54,398 bases of DNA. It comes from Acidobacterium sp. Its GTDB lineage: Bacteria; Acidobacteriota; Vicinamibacteria; Vicinamibacterales; UBA2999. The translations under genes were made by a program, and so were the position numbers. The notes below the pieces were generated by a model, which saw only the letters and a program-made list of their open reading frames with translations, was not told where the DNA came from and did no database searches. The stretch spans positions 1 through 54,398 of the forward strand of contig NSIL01000005.1 of the NCBI GenBank assembly GCA_002737365.1, read 5' to 3'. Below are positions 7,757 to 16,961 of this stretch, in pieces; position 1 is the stretch's first letter, and each line of letters begins with the position of its first letter.

Positions 7757-10498
7757 ATGCGGCGTTCTATGGCCTGGGTTCTGGCAGTTGTCGTACTACT
7801 GGCCAGTCCGGTGTCTGGATGGGCACAGACGACCACCGGTGTGATTCGCGGCATGGTGACCGACCAGTCCGGCGCCGTGTTGCCGGGCGTCACCCTCACC
7901 CTACGAGGGCGCGCCGTGCCTGGCGCACCGACGACGGTGAGCAACGAGACGGGCGCGTATCGATTCCCGAACCTGCCGCCTGGCTTGTATGACGTCACGG
8001 CGGAACTCTCCGGTTTTACGACCAACGTGCAGACTGGCATCCAGGTGTCGCTTGGCGGCACGGCGGAACTGAGCGTGTCGCTCAAGGTCAGCACGCTGGC
8101 AGAAACCGTAACCGTGGTCGCCCAGGCACCGATAGTTGATTCGACCAGCTCGCAGGTGGCCACCAACTACTCGCGCGAGTGGGTCGAGAACGCCCCGGTT
8201 CGCCGGTTCACCTTCTTCGACCTGATCAACGCGGCTCCGGGCGTCAGCGCCTCGACCTCGACTAGTTCGCGGTCGCAGTCATTCGGATCGGCCACCAACG
8301 AAAACGTCTACCTGATTGATGGCACCGACTTCACCGCCCCCCTGACCGGCGCGGCCTGGCCGTGGCCCAACACCGACGCCATCGAAGAAGTGCAGGTGCT
8401 CTCGCTCGGCGCGCCCGCCGACTACGGCAACCTGGGCGGCGCGGTCTTCAACGTCGTGACGCGCCAGGGCAGCAACACCTTCCACGGCGACGCCAACTAC
8501 TACTTCCAGAATCAGAGCCTGACCGGCCGCAACACCACCGACAAGCAGGACAACAAGCAGCCGTACAACCGCGACGAGTTCAAGGACATGACCTTCCAGC
8601 TCGGCGGCCCCGTGGCCAAGGACAAGCTCTGGTTCTTCGGGTCGTTCCAATACCAGAAGGACGCCGATTCGCAGCCCGGCACCGACCCGGCGTACCCGGC
8701 GCGGTCGTCGGCCAAGCGGTACTTCTGGAAGGTCAACTACCAGGTGAGCCAGGACCACCGCCTGCAGGTGCAGACGCACGACGACTTCTACCGCATTCCG
8801 GCGCGCGCCAGCGCCAACACCGCGCCGAGTACGCTCTCGGTGGAAACCGGGCACAACCCCTCGCCGGGTGTGCTGTGGACCTCGGTCCTCAACCCGACCA
8901 CGGTACTCGAAGCGCGCTATTCAGGCTTCTTCGGTGAGGATCACGGCGACCCGCTCAACGGCGGTCCGCGCGTGGCGCGCCGCTTCAGCGACCTCGATAC
9001 CGGTCAGATCACGGGCGGCATTTACTCGTGGTACGACGGCAAGATCTCCAAGACCACGTTCTCGGGCAAGGTGACGAAGTACGCCGATTCGTTCATGGGC
9101 GGGAGCCACGACTTCAAGCTCGGTGTGCAGTACGGCGGCGGCGGCGGCGAGTACACCAACGGCCTCAATGACTACATCTACACCTACGGCGCGACGCCGG
9201 CCTACGGCTACACGCAGTTGCCGTCCACGCAGGGCGGACGGATGCGGTCGATGGGGGTCTTCGCTGACGACACCTACCAGATCGGACGTGCCACTCTCAA
9301 CCTGGGGCTCCGCTACGACAACAGCAAGTCCTACATTGCCGCGCAGGATCTGCTTGATGCTACCGGTAAGCCGACGGGGGCGCAGTCCAAGGCGATCGAC
9401 GAGGTCTTCCGTTGGCAGGTCGTCTCGCCTCGGCTCGGCGTCACCTTCAAGGTGAACGAGAGCGGCTCGACGCTGCTCAAGGCGCATTACGGGCGCTACT
9501 ACCGGGGCATCGTAACGGGCGAATTCGACAACATCTCGTCGTCGATTTCACCCAGGTACACTTTCTCGGGCCGCTTCAGCCCCGCCGGAGTCCCGCTAGG
9601 CAAAGAGCTGTTCTCGGACAACACGAGCTTCTCGGTGGATCCAAGCCTCAGCAATCCGTACACCGATCAGTACATCGCTGCCTGGGAGCAGCAAATGGGG
9701 CAGAACCTCGGCTTCTCGGTGAACTACGTCTACAAACGCAGCGAGAACCAAACGGCGTTCCCCGACATCGGCGGCACCTATGTTCAAGTGCCCTACACGG
9801 CACCGGCCGGCGCCAGCGTGTCCCAGATCTACCGACTGACCAGCGGCGCCAGTTCGCGGAAGTTCCAACTAAGGAACGACGACCGCATGTTCTCGCGCTA
9901 CAACGGCATCGCGTTCGAGATCAAGAAGCGGATGTCGAACCGCTGGCAGGGCAACTTCGGCTTGACGCTCTCGGAGTCGACCGGGCGCCAGGGCTCGAGT
10001 TCGGCGCGCTCCTCACCGCTCACCTCGCAGGTCAGCACGGCGGGCATCTTCGGCCAGAACCCGAACGACTTCATCAACAGCGACGGCAACCTGATCGGTG
10101 ACCGGCCGGTGGTCTTGAAGGCGCAGTTCCTCTACCAGATGCCGTGGGGGATCATGACGTCGTTCAACTTCCAAAGCCAGACCGGCAAGCCGATCTACCA
10201 GGAGATCCGTCCCTCGAGTTCGGCCACGGGTATTTCCGGCACCACCAGGGTCATCGCAAATCAGGCCGACGGCGAACTACGGGCGGCGCTGTGGCAGACG
10301 CTCGACGCTCGCGTCGAGAAGTCGTTCACGCTGGGTGGCAACTCGGAGTTGGCCGTGTTCGGCGACTTCCTGAACCTGACCAACAGCGACGCCAACGAGA
10401 GCGTGCTCGACCGGCGGCTGGGCAATGCCAACTACCTGGTGCCGTCGCGCTTCATCCTGCCGCGGCGACTGATGGTCGGCGGCAAGTTCCGGTTCTAG
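7757..10498 (+). CDS. TonB-dependent receptor, Oar-like, with carboxypeptidase-regulatory N-terminal domain
   Basis: The start is placed at ATG 7757 because a GGGAGG ribosome-binding sequence lies 6 bases upstream and the following 24 residues are a signal peptide ending SGWAQ. The 913-residue product has a carboxypeptidase-regulatory-like beta domain (about 26-105: GVIRGMVTDQSGAVLPGV), a plug domain (about 130-240, with NVYLIDGTDFTAPL and YGNLGGAVFNVVT), then a beta-barrel ending in aromatic KFRF, as outer-membrane barrels do. The family imports large substrates in an energy-coupled way. The ligand is unknown. The divergent peptidase operon upstream suggests peptides, but this is inference. 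It converges on the TPR gene at 10544. Confidence 0.9.
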   Translation: MRRSMAWVLAVVVLLASPVSGWAQTTTGVIRGMVTDQSGAVLPGVTLTLRGRAVPGAPTTVSNETGAYRFPNLPPGLYDVTAELSGFTTNVQTGIQVSLGGTAELSVSLKVSTLAETVTVVAQAPIVDSTSSQVATNYSREWVENAPVRRFTFFDLINAAPGVSASTSTSSRSQSFGSATNENVYLIDGTDFTAPLTGAAWPWPNTDAIEEVQVLSLGAPADYGNLGGAVFNVVTRQGSNTFHGDANYYFQNQSLTGRNTTDKQDNKQPYNRDEFKDMTFQLGGPVAKDKLWFFGSFQYQKDADSQPGTDPAYPARSSAKRYFWKVNYQVSQDHRLQVQTHDDFYRIPARASANTAPSTLSVETGHNPSPGVLWTSVLNPTTVLEARYSGFFGEDHGDPLNGGPRVARRFSDLDTGQITGGIYSWYDGKISKTTFSGKVTKYADSFMGGSHDFKLGVQYGGGGGEYTNGLNDYIYTYGATPAYGYTQLPSTQGGRMRSMGVFADDTYQIGRATLNLGLRYDNSKSYIAAQDLLDATGKPTGAQSKAIDEVFRWQVVSPRLGVTFKVNESGSTLLKAHYGRYYRGIVTGEFDNISSSISPRYTFSGRFSPAGVPLGKELFSDNTSFSVDPSLSNPYTDQYIAAWEQQMGQNLGFSVNYVYKRSENQTAFPDIGGTYVQVPYTAPAGASVSQIYRLTSGASSRKFQLRNDDRMFSRYNGIAFEIKKRMSNRWQGNFGLTLSESTGRQGSSSARSSPLTSQVSTAGIFGQNPNDFINSDGNLIGDRPVVLKAQFLYQMPWGIMTSFNFQSQTGKPIYQEIRPSSSATGISGTTRVIANQADGELRAALWQTLDARVEKSFTLGGNSELAVFGDFLNLTNSDANESVLDRRLGNANYLVPSRFILPRRLMVGGKFRF

Positions 10499-10539
10499 GC
10501 CTTTCAGTGGGGGCCAACCTTTAGGTTTGTCCGGACCGA

Positions 10540-10588
10540 CAGATCACTGCCCGGGGCGCCGATAAGCGGTGCCCCGGGCAGTGATCTG
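10540..10588. terminator. 18-bp perfect inverted repeat at convergent gene ends
   Basis: CAGATCACTGCCCGGGGC (10540-10557) is repeated exactly as its reverse complement at 10571-10588, with a 13-base loop. It lies between the convergent receptor gene and the TPR membrane gene and covers the last codons of the latter. No T-run follows on either side, so it may act as a bidirectional terminator or RNA 3'-end stabiliser rather than a textbook intrinsic terminator. Confidence 0.5.
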
Positions 10589-12505
10589 TACGGCCAGCTC
10601 CCGATCGCCCTGCGCCGTGGCCAGTGCGGCCGCCGTGGCGTTGACGGTGACGGCCTCCGCTAGTCGGCCGTTGGCCGCGAGTGCCGCGGCCAGCGTCTCC
10701 ATCGCCACCGGATCCCGCTCACCGGTGGCCTGGACCGCGGCACCGGCCAGTCGCAGCGCGATCGCCGCGTCCCTCGGGTTGATGTCACGGCCCGTCGCCA
10801 ACAGGCGCGCCAGGTTCTGGGCAAGGCTGATGTCGTCCTGATGCGTCGCCAACGCGGTTTCGATCACCGACCGAGCCTCGCGTGTCTGCCCCGCCTGCAG
10901 CAGCAACACACCAAGCGCATTTGGCACGGCCGGGTCGTCGGTGCCCAGCCGGATCGCTTCCCGCAAAGCCGGCAGCGCCTCGCCGATGCGCCCGAGACTG
11001 GCGAGCGCCATGCCCAGGCCGGCATGCGAATGCGTCCGCTGAGGATCGATGGCCACGGCCTGCCGGTAACGGTCGGCTGCCGCGCTCAAGTTGCCCGCGA
11101 TTGCCAGGTCGTTACCCTCGCGTTCGAGACGCGCGGCATCGAGGCGATCCAGATTCGCCCGGGCGTCGGCGTGGTCGGGCCGTAGCGCCAGCACTTGTCG
11201 ATACCGCGCGGCCGCCTCCTCGTTTCGCCCTTCGGCGGCCAGCGCGGACCCGAGGTTGTACAAGCCGACATCGTGCTCCGGCTCGATCGACACGACCCGC
11301 GTCCATAGCGAGACCGAGTCTGACCATGACGCGAGCGCGCGCTGCGAGGCCAGTGACGAGGCCACGACCAGCACCAGGAAAACGACGGTGACCAGCCGGG
11401 CGCGCCCCTGACTTCCCGCGGCCCAGCGCGCGCCGACTCCCGCTGCGGCGATCGCCAGCACCACTCCGGGCAGGTAGGTGTAGCGGTCGGCCGTGGCCTG
11501 CAGTCCGCTTGGCACAAGTCCCGCGGCCGGAGCCAGCAACGCCAGATACGCCGCCCACGAGGCCGACAGGCCTGGCCATTGATGACGCCAGGTCCAGGCC
11601 GCGATCGTAATCACCGCCAACGCCAGCACCGCTGCGACCAGCACGCCTGGGCGCGCCACCGGGTCGATCGGGAGCAGGTCGAGTGGCGTCAATGCGATGG
11701 GCGCGATGGTGTGCCAGAGGTAGACGAACGGCGCCGTGGCCGCTGCCTGCACCCGGAATAGCCACGGCGTGTCGTTCAGCCCCGGCATGCGGGCGGTGCT
11801 CTCGACCACGGCCGCGACAATTGCGAGTACCGCAAACGGCCACACCTTGGCCACACTCGCGCGTGGGCCTCGCTTGCAAAGAGCGGCATCGACGACCAGG
11901 AGCACGACCGGAAAACCCAGGGCCACGGGCCGCGCACCGAGCGACGCGGCGTAGAGCAGCAATGACGCGGCCAGCCATGGCCACGACGCATGAGCGGTCC
12001 GGCTAAAGCCGGACACCACATTGCCGTAGGCGAGCAACGACGCCAGCATGAAGGCGAGGGCGAGCGTGTAGGGCATCGCACTGATCCAGGCCACCGGCTC
12101 GACTCTGAGTGGGTGTAAGGCATACAGCAGGGCCGCCGCCAGGGCCGCCCCGTCGGGCAGCGGCCCAGGCAGATCCGGGGCGGAGCGCGCGAACACGCGA
12201 CGGCTGACTGCCCACACGAGCAGCGCGCAGACGATGTGCGCCAGGACATTCGCCGTATGAAACGCCGCCGGGTCGAGACCGAAGCGAGCCTTGAGTGCGG
12301 CCCATGCCAGCCAACTGATCGGCTGGTAGTGCTCCATGTAGGTAGTCGCGAAGGCCCAGGTCGCCGCGCCTGGGAAATCGAGCGACGGATTCTGCAGAAT
12401 GACAGACTGGTCATCCCAGTTCAGAAAGGCGAAACCCGCGGCGGGCAGGTAGGTCCAAGCCACCGCCGCGATCATCACGACCAACGCAACGACTCGGGCG
12501 GCCAT
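10544..12505 (-). CDS. TMTC-like multi-pass membrane protein with C-terminal TPR repeats
   Basis: The 653-residue product starts with a transmembrane helix and the luminal/periplasmic FLNWDDQSVILQNPSL motif typical of TMTC-type GT-C glycosyltransferase-like proteins. About ten hydrophobic segments span residues 1-385. Residues about 395-650 are tetratricopeptide repeats (GSALAAEGRNEEAAARYRQV and following). Its ATG directly follows the stop of the upstream sulfatase-like gene, so it is the third gene of an operon. A transferase role on periplasmic proteins or glycans is possible but unproven. A palindrome at 11997-12014 lies inside the reading frame and is translated as GFSRT. Confidence 0.75.
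   Translation of the reverse strand: MAARVVALVVMIAAVAWTYLPAAGFAFLNWDDQSVILQNPSLDFPGAATWAFATTYMEHYQPISWLAWAALKARFGLDPAAFHTANVLAHIVCALLVWAVSRRVFARSAPDLPGPLPDGAALAAALLYALHPLRVEPVAWISAMPYTLALAFMLASLLAYGNVVSGFSRTAHASWPWLAASLLLYAASLGARPVALGFPVVLLVVDAALCKRGPRASVAKVWPFAVLAIVAAVVESTARMPGLNDTPWLFRVQAAATAPFVYLWHTIAPIALTPLDLLPIDPVARPGVLVAAVLALAVITIAAWTWRHQWPGLSASWAAYLALLAPAAGLVPSGLQATADRYTYLPGVVLAIAAAGVGARWAAGSQGRARLVTVVFLVLVVASSLASQRALASWSDSVSLWTRVVSIEPEHDVGLYNLGSALAAEGRNEEAAARYRQVLALRPDHADARANLDRLDAARLEREGNDLAIAGNLSAAADRYRQAVAIDPQRTHSHAGLGMALASLGRIGEALPALREAIRLGTDDPAVPNALGVLLLQAGQTREARSVIETALATHQDDISLAQNLARLLATGRDINPRDAAIALRLAGAAVQATGERDPVAMETLAAALAANGRLAEAVTVNATAAALATAQGDRELAVQITARGTAYRRPGQ
11997..12014. 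repeat. REP-like palindrome inside a coding sequence
   Basis: GTCCGGCTAAAGCCGGAC is a palindrome with eight-base arms. Its exact reverse complement occurs at 30037-30054 in an intergenic region, so it is a dispersed element. Here it lies in frame and contributes SGFSRT to a loop after a transmembrane segment. Confidence 0.55.
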
Positions 12506-14617
12506 TTAGCGCAACTCTGCGCGCCTCTGCCGTGCCGCCGCGAACTGCGGATTGAGTTCGAGCGTGCGCGTGAATTGCGCGACGGCTTCGTCACGCTTGT
12601 TCTGCCGGGCCAGGGCCAGGCCGAGGTTGTACGCGTACTGCGCGTTGGCGCTATCGCGTGTGGCCGCCTGACGAAATGCCGCTTCGCCACCGGGCAGGTC
12701 GCCGCCTCCGGCGAGGACCATGCCCAAGGAATTCCAGTACGACGCGGTTGATGGTTCGAGGTTAATGGCTTCACGCAGCAGGCGCGCTGCGTCAGCCGGG
12801 CGCCCGGTATCGCGGTAGAGCTCGCCGAGCTTGACCCGCGCCAGGGCGTCCTTGGGCGCCATCTGGGCGACGCGCTCATAGGCGCGGGCCGCCAGTGCGC
12901 GGTCGCCCGACTGGCGTCCGAGGTCGCCCTCGCGTTCGACCAGGCGGGGGTCGTCCGGCGCCGCCTTCTGGCCGCGCCGGATCGCCTCGAGCGCCAGGGG
13001 CGCCTTGCCGTCGGCAAAGTGGGCGTCCGCCAAACCCAGATAGGCGGCCGAGTACGACGGCAGCTTTTGAAGTGCGCTCTCGTAGTGGGCGGCGGCCTCG
13101 CGCCATCGCTTCAGTCCCGTCAGCGCGCGCGCGGCGTAGTAGTGGGCTTCGAAGCTGTCGATGCCGCGGTCGAACAGTCCGCCGAAACGCTCGAGGCTGG
13201 CGGCGTAGCGTGCTTCGCGCAGGTTGATCAGTCCCTCGCGCATCAGCGTATTGAGGGTCTGGTACTCGTCAATTTTATCCTTGGGGTCGGCTCCAGACGC
13301 CTTGCCGGTCGAGGGGCCGCCGCTGCTGACGTAGCCAAGCGCGCCCAGCTTCTCGAGCAAGTCCGGTGGCACCGAGGCGACGCTCCCCGGGTCGCGCACG
13401 GCGGCCTGTTCTTTGCGAAGCCGTTGTTCTATTCCGGCCCGGTAGGCGCGCGCCCGCGCCGGTTCCTGCTCGATAAGATTCTGCCGCTCGCCCGGATCGC
13501 GATCGAGGTCGTAGAGCTCGGGCCGCGGCGCCAGGATGTACTTCCACCGGCCGTCGCGGATCGCGCGCAGGTCGCTCCACCCGTAGTGGATGAGCGGCGT
13601 CAGCGACTCGGCAAACGTCGGTTCATCGTCCAGAGGCGCGCCGCCAAGCGCGCCGGCCAGCGATCGGCCAGACACCGCCGGCGTCGCATCCTTCAGCCCC
13701 AGTAGTTCGAGGATCGTCGGCAGTACATCGATGGTGCGAGCCACGACGCCGAGCCGGGTGCCCGGTGTGATGCCGGGACCACGCGCGATAAACGGAACCC
13801 GGAGCGTGGTTTCGTAGACGAAGAATCCGTGCACCGCCTCGTCGTGCTCGTCCAGCCCTTCGCCATGGTCGGCGGTGACCAGCAGCAGGGTGTCGTCACG
13901 CAGGCCCGCGGCGCCGAGCGCGGTGTCGAGGCGGCCCACCAGCTCGTCCGACCAGGCGACTTCGCCGTCGTACGGTCGACCGGCGTAACGCGACGCATAT
14001 GGCTCGGGAGGCTCGTAGGGATCGTGCGGATCGTAGAGGTGCACCCATCCGAAGCGCCGCTCGGGCCCCGATTCGCCGAGCCACGCCACCGCCTCGGCCA
14101 CCGTCGCATCGCCGCGCTTCTGGATGGTGTTCAGGAACCGGGCGTCGTCTTCGCCGACCTCAAACTGATCGGAGTAGTGCGCAAAGCCGCGGCCGAGACC
14201 CGACTGCTTCGACAACACGATCGACGACACGAAAGCACCGGTGCGGAACCCGCGCTGCTGCAGGATTTCGGCGAGCACGGGCACCGTCTTGCCAAGTGGC
14301 GGCGACACGTTATCGCGAATGCCATGTTCGGCCGGGTACAGGCCGGTGAAGAGCGAGATGTGCGATGGACGTGTGAGTGGCGTATGTGCCGACGCGTGAA
14401 GAGCCATCGTCCCTTCGCGAGCCAGGCGGTCGAAATTCGGCGTGGCCACCGTCGCATTGCCGTAGACGCCGATGCGGTCGGCGCGCAGTGTATCGATGGT
14501 GACTACCAGCACGTGCCGGGCCGTCCGCTCGGCCGGTGCGACCGGAGGCGCCGGCGCACACGCCGCGCTCGCGGCGACCATCACCAAGACGATCAGGCGA
14601 CCCTGCCACTGCGTCAC
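12506..14617 (-). CDS. Sulfatase-superfamily lipoprotein with TPR tail, Thr in place of the formylglycine Cys
   Basis: A 703-residue protein with a lipoprotein-like signal (VMVAASAAC, Cys20). Residues about 33-400 are an alkaline-phosphatase/sulfatase fold with metal ligands in VVTIDTLRADRIG and LLVTADHGEGLDEHDE. The position occupied by Cys or Ser (CxPSR) in true sulfatases reads TPLTRPSHISLFTG, with Thr at the nucleophile site. It therefore cannot form formylglycine, and a phosphodiester- or phosphatase-like chemistry is more likely than sulfate hydrolysis. Residues about 440-700 are TPR repeats. The GTG start overlaps the upstream gene's stop (GTGA), and the TMTC-like gene follows directly. 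Confidence 0.8.
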   Translation of the reverse strand: MTQWQGRLIVLVMVAASAACAPAPPVAPAERTARHVLVVTIDTLRADRIGVYGNATVATPNFDRLAREGTMALHASAHTPLTRPSHISLFTGLYPAEHGIRDNVSPPLGKTVPVLAEILQQRGFRTGAFVSSIVLSKQSGLGRGFAHYSDQFEVGEDDARFLNTIQKRGDATVAEAVAWLGESGPERRFGWVHLYDPHDPYEPPEPYASRYAGRPYDGEVAWSDELVGRLDTALGAAGLRDDTLLLVTADHGEGLDEHDEAVHGFFVYETTLRVPFIARGPGITPGTRLGVVARTIDVLPTILELLGLKDATPAVSGRSLAGALGGAPLDDEPTFAESLTPLIHYGWSDLRAIRDGRWKYILAPRPELYDLDRDPGERQNLIEQEPARARAYRAGIEQRLRKEQAAVRDPGSVASVPPDLLEKLGALGYVSSGGPSTGKASGADPKDKIDEYQTLNTLMREGLINLREARYAASLERFGGLFDRGIDSFEAHYYAARALTGLKRWREAAAHYESALQKLPSYSAAYLGLADAHFADGKAPLALEAIRRGQKAAPDDPRLVEREGDLGRQSGDRALAARAYERVAQMAPKDALARVKLGELYRDTGRPADAARLLREAINLEPSTASYWNSLGMVLAGGGDLPGGEAAFRQAATRDSANAQYAYNLGLALARQNKRDEAVAQFTRTLELNPQFAAARQRRAELR

Positions 14618-16917
14618 TGGCGAGCCGGGCTCCCCGCCCTGGACTCGGCCCGCTTGCCGGCCGCCACCTGGCGCTCCGCGTCACCTTCGCGTCCCTGCCG
14701 CGAGTAAATGTCGGCGAGCACGTAGTGACCGAGCGGGATCATGCCGGCATCGGGCTTCGAGGCGAGCCCTTTCGTGGCCGCCGCCTCGGCGTCGGTCAGG
14801 TTGCCGGCATCCAACTGCGCCTTCGCGAGGTACAGGAATCCGGTGCCGAACTCAGGATTCAGATCGACCGCCGCCCGAAAGTGCGCGAGCGCGTCGGCCG
14901 GACGTCCGCCGCGCGCCTGCAGCTTCGCCAGGTTGAAGTGCGGTTGATACAACTTGGGACTCACCTTGATCTCGGCCTCATAGGCAGAGGCGGCCGCCTG
15001 CCACTCGCCGCGCGCTTCGTGCACCAGGCCCAGGTTGTAGTGCGCCATGGATTGATCGGCGTTGAGTTTAATCGCCTCGGTCAGCGCGGCTTGCGCCGCG
15101 TCGATCTGCTTCAACTCGAGGCGCGCTTCGGCGATCTTCACCAGGAAGACGGCGCGGTCGCCGAGGTCGAGGCCTTTCTCCAGCGTCGCGGCCGCGCCGG
15201 CAAAATCCCCCTCGCCCATCGACAGTGTGGCCAGTTGATAGAGCGCTTTTGCGCCACGCGGGTTGAGCTGAAACACGCGCTCGAAGCCGGCGCGGGCCTC
15301 GTCCAGCTTCCCGGCCTGCCGGTAGGCCAGCGCCAGGCTCCACGCTGCGGCCTCGTGTTCTGGGTCGACCGCCAGCGCTTGTTGATACGCCTTAATCGCC
15401 TCGGGAACACGGCCGGCCTTGGTCTGGATGTTCCCCAGGATCGTGTGCGCCTCAATCACCTCGGGGTCGGCCGCCAGCACGGTACGAACCTTCGCGATGG
15501 CATCGTCCAGCCGGCCCTCGACTGAGTCGCTGCCGGCCAGTTTCAGCAGGTTGTAGAGCTGGATCTTGTCCTTGGGATCGCCGCGCGGCCGTTCGACCAG
15601 CGCTGCCCGGCTGACGCTGGAGGCCACGTAGCCGAGGGCGCGCAGGCGCTCCTCCACCGCGGGGTCGATCGCGCGGGGCGCTTGCGGCTTGGCCGCTGTG
15701 GCCGTGCGCGTGGCCATGTCGCGAAGAGCACGCTCGAGCGCGTCGGCCATGCGCGGATTGGCGGCCGACAGGTCGTTCGTCTCGCCCGGGTCGGCCTGCG
15801 TATCGTAGAGTTCACGGCGGGGCGCGGCGATGAACTTGTACTGACCATTGCTCACGGCACTCAGCTCGCTCCAGCCGTAGTGATAACGCGGGTACCAGGT
15901 CTCGCTGAACCCCAGCAGTTCCAGCTCTTCGCCACGCGCCAGTGGCAACAAGCTGACGCCTTGCACATCCGACGGCACCTCGGCGCCGACCAGATCCAGG
16001 ATGGTCGGCATCACGTCGACGATGCGAACCTGGTCAGGCACGGCGCGGGCCGGCACGCCCGGCCCGGCTACGATCAACGGAATGCGCACCGCCGCGTCGT
16101 AGACGAAGAAGCCGTGCTGCTGCTCGCCGTGCTCGCCGAGCGACTCGCCGTGGTCGGAGACGACGACCACCAGCGTGTCGTCGAGCCGCCCACTCTCCTT
16201 CAGCCGATCGAGGAGCCGGCCAATCTGCGCATCGGTGGCGGCAATCTCGGCGTCGTAGGCGCCCTGCATGGTGGCGGGAAAGCGCGACCGATACGGCTCG
16301 GGCGGCGTGTAGGGGCTGTGGGGATCGTACAAATGCACCCACGCCAGAAACGGACGGTCGCCGTCTTCGGCGAGCCACGCCAGCGCGTGATCGACCACCT
16401 CGCTGCCGGGCCGCTGAGCGGCGTCGAGGCCGGCGGCCATTTCGTAATTCGACAAGTCGAACGCGTCGAAGTAATGGTCGAACCCCTGCGCGATGCCCCA
16501 TCGGTGATCGAGCACGAAGGCGCCGACAAATCCCCCGGTGCGATAGCCGCGGGTCTTCAGCACCTCGGCGAGCGTGGTGATGGTGTCGTTCACGTAGAAG
16601 CTGCCGTTATCGCGCACACCGTGAAAGGTCGGGAAGGTGCCGGAGAGGAGCGAGGTGTGGGCCGGCAGCGTCAGCGGCGCTACCGTCGCCGCCTGCTCGA
16701 ACCGCAGGCCGCGGGCGGCCAGGGCATCAAGGACTGGAGTGGAGGCAGCCTTGTAGCCGTAGCTACCCAGCCGGTCGGCGCGCAGCGTATCGACGCTGAT
16801 GAGGAGCACCGACCGCGGGCCGCGGCTCGACGCGCCGCCGAACCAGCCTTGTTGCCATCCGATCGAGCCGGCGGCGAGACCGGCCACGACGGCCAGCACC
16901 GCAAGAACCCTGCGCAT
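14614..16917 (-). CDS. Sulfatase-superfamily protein with TPR tail, Thr nucleophile
   Basis: ATG 16917 is chosen because it begins the signal/anchor segment MRRVLAVLAVVAGLAAGSIG. The upstream open frame is arginine-rich and does not look like protein. The 767-residue product is a paralogue of the next gene: metal ligands in LLISVDTLRADRLG and VVVVSDHGESLGEHGE, with the nucleophile segment APLTLPAHTSLLSG, where Thr replaces the sulfatase Cys. The C-terminal half (about 430-750) is a long TPR array. It is the first gene of the three-gene operon, separated from the tauE-like gene by a strong hairpin. The TPRs suggest work inside a complex. The substrate is unknown. Confidence 0.8.
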   Translation of the reverse strand: MRRVLAVLAVVAGLAAGSIGWQQGWFGGASSRGPRSVLLISVDTLRADRLGSYGYKAASTPVLDALAARGLRFEQAATVAPLTLPAHTSLLSGTFPTFHGVRDNGSFYVNDTITTLAEVLKTRGYRTGGFVGAFVLDHRWGIAQGFDHYFDAFDLSNYEMAAGLDAAQRPGSEVVDHALAWLAEDGDRPFLAWVHLYDPHSPYTPPEPYRSRFPATMQGAYDAEIAATDAQIGRLLDRLKESGRLDDTLVVVVSDHGESLGEHGEQQHGFFVYDAAVRIPLIVAGPGVPARAVPDQVRIVDVMPTILDLVGAEVPSDVQGVSLLPLARGEELELLGFSETWYPRYHYGWSELSAVSNGQYKFIAAPRRELYDTQADPGETNDLSAANPRMADALERALRDMATRTATAAKPQAPRAIDPAVEERLRALGYVASSVSRAALVERPRGDPKDKIQLYNLLKLAGSDSVEGRLDDAIAKVRTVLAADPEVIEAHTILGNIQTKAGRVPEAIKAYQQALAVDPEHEAAAWSLALAYRQAGKLDEARAGFERVFQLNPRGAKALYQLATLSMGEGDFAGAAATLEKGLDLGDRAVFLVKIAEARLELKQIDAAQAALTEAIKLNADQSMAHYNLGLVHEARGEWQAAASAYEAEIKVSPKLYQPHFNLAKLQARGGRPADALAHFRAAVDLNPEFGTGFLYLAKAQLDAGNLTDAEAAATKGLASKPDAGMIPLGHYVLADIYSRQGREGDAERQVAAGKRAESRAGSPARQ

Positions 16918-16928
16918 GCCGTATGGTA

Positions 16929-16959
16929 TCAGCGGCGGTGCCGTGGGCACCGCCGCTGA
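16929..16959 (-). terminator. 14-bp stem hairpin between tauE-like and sulfatase-like genes
   Basis: TCAGCGGCGGTGCC (16929-16942) pairs perfectly with GGCACCGCCGCTGA (16946-16959) across a three-base loop. It sits in the 44-base gap after the sulfite-exporter gene and before the sulfatase-like gene, both on this strand. It probably terminates or attenuates the cys operon. No T-run is present. Confidence 0.55.
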
Positions 16960-16961
16960 CC

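Noticed and set aside
12506-16917. Functional arylsulfatases
   Set aside because: The fold fits, but the formylglycine position is Thr in both proteins, so a sulfatase call is not supported.
13829-16959. Several 290-425 residue open frames on the plus strand opposite the sulfatase-like genes
   Set aside because: They overlap genes with clear domains and catalytic motifs, have shadow-type composition and no ribosome-binding sites.
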